A stretch of 6,504 nucleotides of DNA from an uncultured Elusimicrobia bacterium (GCA_937916125.1 CALGGE010000071.1:1-6504); one strand, 5' to 3'. Positions 1 to 6,348 are shown, numbered from the stretch's first letter. Numbers and translations are program-made. Notes: generated from the letters alone by a model not told the origin.

Positions 1-66
1 CTGTTTTTTCTGTGTCCTTACATTTTCTGATATTCTTAAATTATTTCTGTTTTTTCTGTGTCCTTA
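1..66. repeat. Two copies of a 20-bp direct repeat, 46-bp period
   Basis: CTGTTTTTTCTGTGTCCTTA occurs at 1-20 and again, exactly, at 47-66. The 26 bases between are AT-rich and are not part of the repeat. The array lies just downstream of the 3' end of lpxB and runs off the left edge, so more copies could exist outside the window. On the lpxB strand it reads TAAGGACACAGAAAAAACAG. There is no clear hairpin and no ORF, so this is not an obvious terminator. The repeat is directly visible; its nature is unknown. Confidence 0.8.
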
Positions 67-90
67 TATTTATTGATAAAATTTTATTTT

Positions 91-1266
91 TTAATGTTTT
101 TCTGCAATTCGTTTTGCGACTCTTTCGTAAACACCCTTAGTACCCAGCATATTTCTGAACTTCAAAAGTTCTTTCTTTGTTTTGTTATAATTTTCGATCT
201 GTAAAATTTCCAAAACTTTATTTGATATTTTTTCAGGTGTTGCATCATGTTGGATACATTCCGGAACTATCTCTTTGTTTAATAAAATATTTGCAAGCGT
301 AATATATTTTACATTTATCAAAAATTTTGCAATCCGATAATTTGCTTCCGAAAGTTTATACATTACCACCATCGGAATACCCATTAATGCATTTTCCAAA
401 CTTACTGTTCCCGACGGACATATTGCAATATCAATATTATTTCTTTCGTCAAAATTTGCACCGTTTTTTATTTCAACATAATCGGGAATTTTGTAGTCGA
501 TTTTATCAAGAGAAAATAAAACAAATTTTGCATTTATTTTCTCTCTTAATATTTTTGCAGTATCAATAATTATCGGCAAATGACGCTTAATTGTATTTTT
601 TCTGCTGCCGGCGAATAACCCCACAACGACAGCATTACTACCATTGTCTGTCATTGCGGATACTTTAGAGCGTGGCAATTCTGCATCGTTGTCGTTTGCC
701 GTTTTATTGTACATTGTACATTGTGCATTATACATCGGATTTAGTGTCTCAGGTACTAAATCCAGAAGCGGGTTACCTTCAAAGAACACTTTGACATTTT
801 CTTTTTCATACATTTCTTTTTCAAACGGAAGAAAAGGAAAAACCACATCGACATATTTTGCAATGTTCTTTATTCTATATTTTCTTGATGCCCATACTTG
901 CGGAGCAATAAAATAATATACAGGAATTTTTAAGTTATGTGCGGCTTTGGCAATATGAATATTAAATCCGTAATAATCAACGAGAATTACTTTACTTATT
1001 TTCTTGTCAATAAAAATTTGTTTAATTCTTTTAAAAACATCTTTTAAAAAAATAACCTGTTTTATCGGGAAAAAACCGAATGCATTTACATTAACTATAT
1101 CCTCAACAAAAATATCGGCAACCGTTTTTATTTGGTTACCGCCAACAGCATAAATATCGACACTGTCAGTGTTGGAAGAATAAAGTTTTTTTATTTCTTT
1201 TATTAAGTTTGCTGCGTGGATATCACCTGAAATATCCCCTGCAGAAATGAAAATATTAGTATTCAT
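91..1266 (-). CDS. lpxB: Lipid-A-disaccharide synthase
   Basis: LpxB is a GT-B-fold peripheral membrane glycosyltransferase. It joins UDP-2,3-diacylglucosamine to lipid X (2,3-diacylglucosamine 1-phosphate), giving the lipid A disaccharide and UDP. Family landmarks in the 391 residues: SAGDISGDIHAA at 8-19 (the GExSGD motif, with Asp replacing Glu), APQVWASRKYR at 121-131, GNPLLD at 164-169, FAGSRKNTIKRHLP at 218-231 (the PGSR motif), CPSGTVSLENALMG at 283-296 and a typical C-terminal NILLNKEIVPECIQ at 326-339. Both Rossmann halves are present and the reading frame is open. ATG at 1266 fits the family N terminus. No Shine-Dalgarno lies before it, and the promoter is so close that the mRNA may be leaderless. 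Residues about 174-212 are a repeat-derived insert in the linker between the two domains. The gene is divergent from the msbA-like gene, which acts later in the same pathway. Confidence 0.95.
   Translation of the reverse strand: MNTNIFISAGDISGDIHAANLIKEIKKLYSSNTDSVDIYAVGGNQIKTVADIFVEDIVNVNAFGFFPIKQVIFLKDVFKRIKQIFIDKKISKVILVDYYGFNIHIAKAAHNLKIPVYYFIAPQVWASRKYRIKNIAKYVDVVFPFLPFEKEMYEKENVKVFFEGNPLLDLVPETLNPMYNAQCTMYNKTANDNDAELPRSKVSAMTDNGSNAVVVGLFAGSRKNTIKRHLPIIIDTAKILREKINAKFVLFSLDKIDYKIPDYVEIKNGANFDERNNIDIAICPSGTVSLENALMGIPMVVMYKLSEANYRIAKFLINVKYITLANILLNKEIVPECIQHDATPEKISNKVLEILQIENYNKTKKELLKFRNMLGTKGVYERVAKRIAEKH
631..738. repeat. Repeat-derived in-frame insert within lpxB
   Basis: This stretch encodes about 40 residues (174-212) between GNPLLD and VVVGLFAGSR, where other LpxB proteins have only a short linker. 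It has two repeat-like parts. At 706-733 there are four 7-bp units (ATTGTAC, ATTGTAC, ATTGTGC, ATTATAC), translated on the minus strand as MYNAQCTMYN. At about 650-680 there is a palindromic piece with ATTGC at 653-657 and GCAAT at 675-679. The lpxB frame stays open throughout. The insert lies at a domain junction, where it should be tolerated. That it is a later insertion is inferred from memory of the family. Confidence 0.65.
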
Positions 1267-1275
1267 AATTGTATT

Positions 1276-1303
1276 ATTATAGCAAAATGATAATAAATCG
1301 CAA
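1276..1303 (-). promoter_or_regulatory. Likely lpxB promoter, extended -10
   Basis: On the minus strand, TTGCGA (1303-1298) is followed after 16 bases by TATAAT (1281-1276). The -10 is directly preceded by TGC, making an extended -10 (TGCTATAAT). Initiation about 7 bases past the -10 would fall near 1269, only 3 bases before the lpxB ATG at 1266. The transcript would then have almost no 5' leader, consistent with the absence of a Shine-Dalgarno. Confidence 0.6.
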
Positions 1304-1371
1304 AGGATTTTTTAGGTTAAGGCATTGCTGAAAGTTGAGAGAATGAAAGCAAATAGTAGTTTTATAAAAAT

Positions 1372-1406
1372 AAAACGAGCATGAGTGTTCGTTTTCTGCT
1401 CGTTTT
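1372..1406. terminator. Hairpin with U-tract on the lpxB strand, possible insulator
   Basis: AAAACGAGCA (1372-1381) and TGCTCGTTTT (1397-1406) form a perfect 10-bp stem with a 15-nt loop. Read on the minus strand, the stem is followed by a T-rich run (TTTTATTTTT), as in an intrinsic terminator. It would stop leftward transcription before the lpxB promoter. Read on the plus strand, the tail is only TTTTGC. An alternative 8-bp hairpin, AACGAGCA with TGTTCGTT (one G-T pair), uses the left arm, so the two folds exclude each other. A weaker A/T hairpin with a T-run follows at 1409-1438 on the plus strand. No gene is visible in this 237-bp spacer. Confidence 0.4.
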
Positions 1407-1439
1407 GCAAAATCAGAAAATTGCTTTGTGATTTTTTTC

Positions 1440-1468
1440 TTTATATTCTTTTATAAAAATGCTAAAAT
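1440..1468 (+). promoter_or_regulatory. Candidate promoter of the msbA-like operon
   Basis: TTTATA (1440-1445), a 17-base spacer ending in TGC, then TAAAAT (1463-1468), giving an extended -10 TGCTAAAAT. Initiation would fall near 1475, leaving a leader of about 30 bases that contains the Shine-Dalgarno. The form matches the lpxB promoter (TGCTATAATAA against TGCTAAAATAA). AT-rich DNA makes chance matches common, hence the modest confidence. Confidence 0.45.
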
Positions 1469-1490
1469 AATTAATTGTAAATTATCAGTT

Positions 1491-1506
1491 AAGGAGACAT
1501 AAATTG
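1491..1506 (+). promoter_or_regulatory. Strong Shine-Dalgarno fixing a TTG start
   Basis: AAGGAG at 1491-1496 lies 7 bases before TTG at 1504-1506. There is no in-frame ATG upstream, and the next residues (DYRRLIKYALPYK) match the usual N terminus of MsbA-type exporters. TTG is therefore the best-supported start. Confidence 0.8.
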
Positions 1507-3225
1507 GATTATAGAAGATTAATAAAATATGCACTGCCTTATAAGAGCAGATTTTTTCTTGCAATAATATCTATGATAATATATTCTTCCGTTGCTGCAC
1601 TTTTGGTTTTTTTGTCGAAGAAAATAATGGACGGAGTTTTTATTAATGATGATCCCGTTGTTGCGAAATATAATTTGATAGGCTTGTGTATAATAATGCC
1701 TGCAATTTATGCAATAAAAGGTGTTGCCGATTACGGACGTTGCTATTTTTTAAATTATGTTGCACAGAACGCGATAAAAGATTTACGTCAGGATTTATGC
1801 ATTAAGCTGATAAAACTTTCGCACGGATTTTATGTAAAAAATACTTCTTCCAAGATTATGTCAAGACTTACCAATGACATTAATGCTTTGCAGGATGCTT
1901 TGGTAAAAGTCCCTCCCACGATATTAAGAGACGGTCTTATAATTATCAGCATGATTGCCGGTCTTTTCTATCTCCATTGGAAATATGCATTTTTTATAGT
2001 TGTAGTACTTCCCGTACTCGGTATTCCTCTTGCACAGTTCGCCAAAAAATTAAAAAGAGCTTCCAAAGACAGTATGGTACAGATATCGGAAATTTATACT
2101 TCCCTGCAAGAAATATTGAGCGGATTTTCCGTTATAAAGTCTTTCTGTAAGGAAAAACACGAGGAAGAAAAGTTTGCCGTAAATAATAAAGCATATTATA
2201 ACGTTCAACAAAGAATTATAAGAGTTGATGCAAGAACCACTCCCGTTATGGAATTTCTGTCTATGACGGGTGTTGCGGTAGTTCTTTGGTTCGGCGGTAA
2301 AGATATCATTAACGGCGTTTGGACGCTCGGCGACTTTACGGCATTTATGTTGGCAATTACTCAAATGTATCAGCCTATCAAAAATTTCGCTCAGTTAAAT
2401 TCCACCATACAGAAAGCAGCTTCGGGTACGGAACGTGTTTTTGAAATTTTCGACGAGAAAATTGATATTGTTGATGCACCTGATGCAAAAGTGTTGGATG
2501 TTTTTTCCAAAGATATCGAATATAAAAATGTTTCTTTTGAGTATGAAGAGAATAAACCTATTCTAAAAAATATCAGCCTTGATATCAAAAAAGGACAAAC
2601 GGTAGCTTTTGTCGGTGCTTCCGGTTCGGGCAAAAGTACTATAGCCAATTTGATATTGAGGTTTTATGATGTGAATTCCGGCGAAATTTTGGTTGACGGG
2701 ACAAATATCAAAAATATTATGATAGCGTCTTTAAGAGATAAGATAGGGACTGTTTCGCAGGACGTATTTTTATTTAACGATACTATAAGATATAATATTT
2801 CCTACGGAAAACTTGATGCAACCGATGAAGAAATAGAAGCTGCGGCAAAAGCGGCAAACGCGCATAAATTTATATCAAAAATGCCCGACGGCTATAATAC
2901 GGTTATAGGTGAACGCGGAATGAAACTTTCCGGAGGGGAAAAACAGAGAATTGCAATAGCACGTGCAATGTTGAAAAATCCTCCCATACTTATATTGGAC
3001 GAGGCAACATCCGCTTTGGACAGCGAATCCGAAAAACTTGTTCAGGAAGCTATTGAAAATTTAATGAAAAACAGAACCGTAATTTTGATAGCACATAGGC
3101 TTGCTACAGTCAGAAATGCGGATAATATTATAGTTATAGACAGAGGAATGATTGCCGAATCCGGGACACATACGGAATTGCTTGCCAAAAACGGAATTTA
3201 TTCCAAACTTTGTAACATGCAGTAA
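1504..3225 (+). CDS. msbA: MsbA-like lipid A/multidrug ABC exporter (fused permease and ATPase)
   Basis: This is a half-transporter of 573 residues, the normal MsbA length, that works as an inner-membrane homodimer. Residues about 15-300 form the six-helix ABC exporter domain, with hydrophobic segments near 16-38, 55-75, 140-158, 160-180 and 250-290. The ATPase domain (about 338-573) has Walker A GASGSGKST at 371-379, Q-loop Gln419, signature LSGGE at 475-479, Walker B ILILDE at 495-500 with catalytic Glu500, D-loop SALD and switch His531. All ATPase motifs look intact. The MsbA role, flipping lipid A-core across the inner membrane, is inferred from the divergent lpxB; family members also export drugs or other lipids. 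It is the first gene of an operon, 39 bases before the next ATG. Confidence 0.9.
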   Translation: MDYRRLIKYALPYKSRFFLAIISMIIYSSVAALLVFLSKKIMDGVFINDDPVVAKYNLIGLCIIMPAIYAIKGVADYGRCYFLNYVAQNAIKDLRQDLCIKLIKLSHGFYVKNTSSKIMSRLTNDINALQDALVKVPPTILRDGLIIISMIAGLFYLHWKYAFFIVVVLPVLGIPLAQFAKKLKRASKDSMVQISEIYTSLQEILSGFSVIKSFCKEKHEEEKFAVNNKAYYNVQQRIIRVDARTTPVMEFLSMTGVAVVLWFGGKDIINGVWTLGDFTAFMLAITQMYQPIKNFAQLNSTIQKAASGTERVFEIFDEKIDIVDAPDAKVLDVFSKDIEYKNVSFEYEENKPILKNISLDIKKGQTVAFVGASGSGKSTIANLILRFYDVNSGEILVDGTNIKNIMIASLRDKIGTVSQDVFLFNDTIRYNISYGKLDATDEEIEAAAKAANAHKFISKMPDGYNTVIGERGMKLSGGEKQRIAIARAMLKNPPILILDEATSALDSESEKLVQEAIENLMKNRTVILIAHRLATVRNADNIIVIDRGMIAESGTHTELLAKNGIYSKLCNMQ

Positions 3226-3264
3226 AAATTGCGAAGCAAATTTAACAAAAGGGGTTTCCCGATA

Positions 3265-4257
3265 ATGAAATGTTTTAAAATATTACTTTCGGTTATGGCG
3301 GTTACTTTGTTTGCGATTTCTTCGGTTTTCGCTAAACAGGCACCTCTTCTTCCGAATTCTTACAACGGACAGGGAGTTTCTGCAAGGAGCTTTGCGATGG
3401 GGCATGCTGGAGCAGCAATGCCCGGAGGTTATGAGGGGATTTTTTATAATCCTGCAACTTTGGGTTTTTGCGAAGAAAGCGGAGTACGGATTGAAGCTCT
3501 TGTTTTTCCTTTAAGGAATACGGCTCTTGAAGAAATGGAATGTTTGCCTTATGAAAATATCAAAAGAGGTTTAAATTCTTTCTTTATGGCACAGAATCAG
3601 GGTGCGTTGTCTTGGAGAACTTTATCGTCTTACAATTTTTTGAAAAAAAACGGTGATGATTATTTTAAAACAGACGAACACATAAATGCAATAACGGTTA
3701 CAATGGCCAATAAAAATGATTCAGGAATTTCCGTTGGTATGAATTTATCTTATTTGTACGGAACAATATTGTATAGTGGAGTGTCCGATAATAAACCGAT
3801 TGCGGAAGCGTATTCCGGTAACGGCTTTACAATGGATATCGGGTTGCTGTTCCCTGTTTCGGGTAATGTTTTTTTCGGTGTGAATTTTGAGAATATAGTC
3901 GGCTTTATGTGGTGGGAAAACTACGGACATGATCAGTTGCCGTTTGGTATCAGGACGGGGCTGGGCTATGTTTTCGGAACTTTTAATTTTCTTGTTGATT
4001 ATAACAAAAAATTTTACAGATTCGGAGATTTGGAAGAACAGTTTGTAAATGTGGGCTTGGAACAGTATCTTACGCAATATCTTGCTGTTCGTGCAGGAGC
4101 TGTATCTCCTGTTAAAATATATAAAGAAAAAGTGAAATATACATACGGAGCGGGAATAAATTTTTCGAGTTTTTCTTTGTCTGTTGCATGCGAAAATTTT
4201 AAAATAAATGATGAAAATATTGTACAGTATTACACTTCGTTAAAGGTTGCTTTTTAA
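3265..4257 (+). CDS. Secreted outer-membrane beta-barrel protein, UPF0164/PorV-like
   Basis: I chose ATG at 3265 (330 residues) over an in-frame TTG at 3229. It is preceded by AAAAGGGG (3247-3254) and begins a textbook signal peptide: Lys-rich start, hydrophobic core, and VFA at 21-23 as the likely cleavage site. The mature start (NSYNGQGVSARSFAMGHAGA at 31-50, then IFYNPATLGF at 59-68) is the hallmark of the PorV/PorQ/UPF0164 group, related to FadL-like barrels: a GxGxRAxxMGxAxxA pattern, then a YNPA motif. The rest consists of alternating hydrophobic/aromatic strands rich in Gly, Tyr and Phe, ending SLKVAF; a C-terminal Phe is the usual beta-signal for BAM insertion. The substrate is unknown. 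PorV itself serves type IX secretion, but no such genes are visible here, so that role should not be assumed. It sits between msbA and rel in one operon. Confidence 0.8.
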   Translation: MKCFKILLSVMAVTLFAISSVFAKQAPLLPNSYNGQGVSARSFAMGHAGAAMPGGYEGIFYNPATLGFCEESGVRIEALVFPLRNTALEEMECLPYENIKRGLNSFFMAQNQGALSWRTLSSYNFLKKNGDDYFKTDEHINAITVTMANKNDSGISVGMNLSYLYGTILYSGVSDNKPIAEAYSGNGFTMDIGLLFPVSGNVFFGVNFENIVGFMWWENYGHDQLPFGIRTGLGYVFGTFNFLVDYNKKFYRFGDLEEQFVNVGLEQYLTQYLAVRAGAVSPVKIYKEKVKYTYGAGINFSSFSLSVACENFKINDENIVQYYTSLKVAF

Positions 4258-4259
4258 AA

Positions 4260-5732
4260 ATGGTACGGGAATTGGAAGAACTTATCAACTTAATAAAAGA
4301 ATATTCTCCGAATGCAAATTTTGCTTTGGTTGAAAAAGCCTATCACTATGCCGAAAATGCACACTATTTTCAACAGAGAGCAAGCGGAGAACCGTATATT
4401 GTACATTGTTATAATACGGCAAAAATTCTTACGGAACTGAAACTTGATGAGGCTACCATCTGTGCGGCACTTCTGCACGACGTTTTGGAAGATACTTTGG
4501 TTGCCGGAGAAGAATTGAAAGAAGAATTCGGAGAAGAAATTACGACGCTTGTTGAGGGCGTAACAAAAATCAATTCATACAAATTCAGCGATAACATTAC
4601 GGCACAAGCCGAAAACTGGCGTAAAATGCTCCTTGCCGTTGTAAAAGACACGCGAGTTATTATTATAAAACTTGCGGACAGATTACATAATATGAGAACA
4701 ATAAGATATCTTTCTCCGGACAAACAGAAAGAAATCTCCATAGAAACATTAACACTGTACACTCCGTTCGCCCATCGTTTGGGAATATATAAATGGAAGA
4801 GCGAACTGGAAGATTTGATTTTTGAAGTGTTGCAGCCTGCCAAATATAAAGAAATCAGGGCAAAATGGGAAGCTCGTTCCGAGAGTAATTTAAAAAATCT
4901 CGAACTTGTTCAGAACCAAATAAAACAACGAGTTGAAAATATGAAAATTCCATACAGAATTTTGGCTCGTCCTAAAAATCTTTACGGGATTTATAAGAAA
5001 ATGCAGAGACAGGAAAAACCTTTCTCCGCGATACAGGATCTTTTCGGTATGAGAATTATTACCGACACGCAAGAACATTGTTATGCTATTTTAAGTGAAA
5101 TTCAAACTAATTTCAAAACTTTGGAAGGGTCATTTACTGATTATATAGCCGTCCCCAAAGCAAATATGTATCAGTCTTTGCATATTACAATCGTTTCCGA
5201 TACGGGGGTTATAGTTGAAGTTCAAATAAGAACCGAAGATATGCATCGTCGTGCGGAATACGGTATAGCCGCCCATTGGCGGTATAAAGCTGCTTTTGAA
5301 AAAAACGGAGCTGCCAAATTAAAACAAACCGATATAAATATGGAGCATCATTTGGAATTTATTAAACATATTTTGGAATCTCAAAAAGATGTGCATGACT
5401 CCAATGAATTTTTGGCTGCAATAAAAACCGAATGCAATTTCGATCAGATATATGTTTCCACGCCAAAAGGCGACGCAATAAAACTTCCCGACGGAGCGAC
5501 CGCACTTGATTTTGCTTATGCCGTTCACAGTGATATAGGCGACAGATGTATGGGGGTAAAAGTAGATGGAAAAATGGTTTCTCTTGATTATAAATTAAAA
5601 ACCGGTCAAAGGTGTGAAGCTTTGGTCAGAAAAAATATAAGACCGTCCGAAAACTGGCTGAAAATCGCAATTACCGCTCAAGCCAAGAGCAGAATAAGAA
5701 AATATCTCCGCGAACATAATAAGAAAAAATAA
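4260..5732 (+). CDS. rel: RelA/SpoT-family (p)ppGpp synthetase/hydrolase lacking the C-terminal regulatory half
   Basis: A cytosolic alarmone enzyme. The HD hydrolase domain (about 20-195) keeps the metal ligands His49, His73-Asp74 (LLHDVLEDT) and Asp140 (KLADRLHNMR), with Glu77-Asp78 as the likely catalytic pair. The synthetase domain (about 215-345) has RPKNLYGIYKKM at 237-248, Asp260 in IQDLFGMRII, YQSLH at 304-308 (Tyr304 expected to stack on the guanine base) and VEVQIRT with Glu320. A TGS domain follows (about 396-457). On motifs alone it looks bifunctional. It ends at 490 residues, early in the helical (ALARM) region, whereas long Rel proteins are about 700-750 and continue with helical, zinc-finger and ACT/RRM domains. 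A terminator follows directly, so the stop is the true gene end. The ATG lies 2 bases after the upstream stop with only a weak, distant AAAGG, suggesting translational coupling. Confidence 0.92.
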   Translation: MVRELEELINLIKEYSPNANFALVEKAYHYAENAHYFQQRASGEPYIVHCYNTAKILTELKLDEATICAALLHDVLEDTLVAGEELKEEFGEEITTLVEGVTKINSYKFSDNITAQAENWRKMLLAVVKDTRVIIIKLADRLHNMRTIRYLSPDKQKEISIETLTLYTPFAHRLGIYKWKSELEDLIFEVLQPAKYKEIRAKWEARSESNLKNLELVQNQIKQRVENMKIPYRILARPKNLYGIYKKMQRQEKPFSAIQDLFGMRIITDTQEHCYAILSEIQTNFKTLEGSFTDYIAVPKANMYQSLHITIVSDTGVIVEVQIRTEDMHRRAEYGIAAHWRYKAAFEKNGAAKLKQTDINMEHHLEFIKHILESQKDVHDSNEFLAAIKTECNFDQIYVSTPKGDAIKLPDGATALDFAYAVHSDIGDRCMGVKVDGKMVSLDYKLKTGQRCEALVRKNIRPSENWLKIAITAQAKSRIRKYLREHNKKK

Positions 5733-5751
5733 TAAATCCTGCAATACAATA

Positions 5752-5777
5752 AAAAACGGAAACCGAGTTCCGTTTTT
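5752..5777. terminator. Bidirectional intrinsic terminator between rel and the XRE gene
   Basis: AAAAACGGAA (5752-5761) and TTCCGTTTTT (5768-5777) make a perfect 10-bp stem with a 6-base loop. The stem carries T-runs on both strands: TTTTTATG on plus and TTTTTTATTG on minus. It begins 20 bases after the rel stop and ends 4 bases before the stop of the convergent gene, so it can end both transcripts. Confidence 0.85.
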
Positions 5778-5781
5778 ATGT

Positions 5782-6138
5782 TTACTTCTTATTTTCAATT
5801 TTGTTTTTCAAGTTCTTATTTTCTTCCTTAAGAAATTCTATCAAATTATATCTCAGTTCCAATTCTTTTTTCAAAGTCTCGTTTTCTTTTTTAAGAGCTT
5901 CAATTTCATTTTTATCATTATCCGATTTAAAAACATCTTCCAATTCTTTTTGCGATTTTTTTAATATTTTTGCCATTTTTATAATATTTTCTTCGGACGG
6001 AACTGTTTTCCCGCTGAGCCATTGATTTACCGCTTGAGAAACTATTCCAAGTTTTTTTGCGAGTTTAGATTGGCTTCCGGCTTTTATTCCAGAATTAAAA
6101 TCTTTTAACAAATTTTCAAATTTTAAATTCTTTCCCAT
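5782..6138 (-). CDS. XRE-family helix-turn-helix regulator with C-terminal coiled coil
   Basis: A 118-residue DNA-binding protein. Residues about 8-70 form a Cro/CI-type HTH: QSKLAKKLGI (helix 2, 23-32), VSQAVNQWLSGK (recognition helix and the following WLSGK, 33-44), then PSEENIIKMAKILKKS. Residues about 76-117 are a highly charged Leu/Glu/Lys heptad stretch, a probable dimerising coiled coil. I chose the ATG at 6138 because AGGA (6147-6144) lies 5 bases upstream; earlier in-frame starts (ATG at 6144 and 6150, TTG at 6168) lack a usable Shine-Dalgarno and would add up to 10 residues. It converges on rel across a shared terminator. The operator-like palindrome upstream makes it a plausible autoregulator and repressor of the divergent promoter, by inference. 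Such proteins occur in phage, plasmid, toxin-antitoxin and retron loci; no partner gene is visible here. Confidence 0.85.
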   Translation of the reverse strand: MGKNLKFENLLKDFNSGIKAGSQSKLAKKLGIVSQAVNQWLSGKTVPSEENIIKMAKILKKSQKELEDVFKSDNDKNEIEALKKENETLKKELELRYNLIEFLKEENKNLKNKIENKK

Positions 6139-6161
6139 TGACATCCTCATGAATTTTATAC

Positions 6162-6190
6162 TTGACAAACAGACATTTTTAAATTATAAT
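6162..6190 (+). promoter_or_regulatory. Perfect-consensus sigma-70 promoter firing rightward
   Basis: TTGACA (6162-6167), exactly 17 bases, TATAAT (6185-6190). This is the best promoter in the window. It points away from the XRE gene into a region without a plus-strand protein gene, so it should make a non-coding RNA or a transcript reaching beyond the window. Initiation would fall near 6197, inside the palindrome at 6194-6223. Confidence 0.8.
6183..6188 (-). promoter_or_regulatory. Candidate -10 of the XRE gene, overlapping the divergent -10
   Basis: The octamer at 6183-6190 (ATTATAAT) contains TATAAT on both strands. On the minus strand it would start transcription near 6176, giving a leader of about 38 bases before the ATG at 6138. 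No good -35 lies at 17 bases; TTGTAA at 6214-6209 is 20 bases away. A second candidate is an extended -10, TGCTATAAT, at 6356-6348 on the minus strand, which would give a leader of about 200 bases. Confidence 0.4.
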
Positions 6191-6193
6191 AAT

Positions 6194-6223
6194 TGTAAAC
6201 GAATGTAATTACAAACGCTTACA
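6194..6223. promoter_or_regulatory. 30-bp near-palindromic operator
   Basis: The site has dyad symmetry about 6208/6209, with 12 of 15 positions paired. It contains TGTAA at 6194-6198 and 6204-6208, then TTACA at 6209-6213 and 6219-6223: four half-sites at about one helical turn. Its centre, TGTAATTACA, is a perfect palindrome. The site covers the predicted +1 of the rightward promoter and lies just upstream of the XRE gene's -10. A dimeric HTH protein bound here could block the outward promoter and control its own gene. The XRE protein encoded next door is the obvious candidate by position. Confidence 0.7.
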
Positions 6224-6235
6224 TAGTAATTTCGG

Positions 6236-6348
6236 TAAGCCGAGACAAACTGACACCATAGCATCAGCTTGATAATTTTGGATTATAACATAGCAATAAT
6301 CTGATTAAACCAATAAAAAATTTTGTACATTCATTAGGTCTCGGCTTA
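6236..6348. other. 113-bp segment closed by an 11-bp perfect inverted repeat: structured RNA or MITE
   Basis: TAAGCCGAGAC (6236-6246) pairs perfectly with GTCTCGGCTTA (6338-6348), and two G-U pairs could extend the stem outward. Inside, GATTAT (6281-6286) pairs with ATAATC (6296-6301), and TTGG (6278-6281) can pair with CCAA (6310-6313) around it. CATAGCA occurs at 6257-6263 and 6289-6295. The perfect promoter upstream would transcribe it, which favours an RNA of about 150 nt or more. No clear terminator T-run follows. Alternatively, the ends can be read as TA-AGCCGAGAC...GTCTCGGCT-TA, a 9-bp terminal inverted repeat flanked by TA, as in small elements moved by IS630/mariner-type transposases. 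I do not recognise a known RNA family. Confidence 0.5.

Noticed and set aside
1267..1503. Riboswitch or tRNA in the lpxB-msbA spacer
   Set aside because: No cloverleaf and no recognised aptamer core; only simple hairpins and promoter-like sequences are visible.
3229..3264. TTG start adding 12 residues to the barrel protein
   Set aside because: The added residues precede a complete signal peptide and are highly basic; the ATG at 3265 has a good AAAAGGGG upstream.
4260..5732. rel as a pseudogene because of its short length
   Set aside because: All catalytic motifs are intact, the frame is open through TGS and a clean terminator follows, so a short functional enzyme is likelier than decay.
6236..6348. 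Retron msr-msd RNA closed by a1/a2 arms
   Set aside because: The closing stem and nearby HTH gene fit, but the enclosed 91 nt is short, I see no clear branching-G/msr hairpin order, and no reverse transcriptase lies in the window. Kept only as one possibility.
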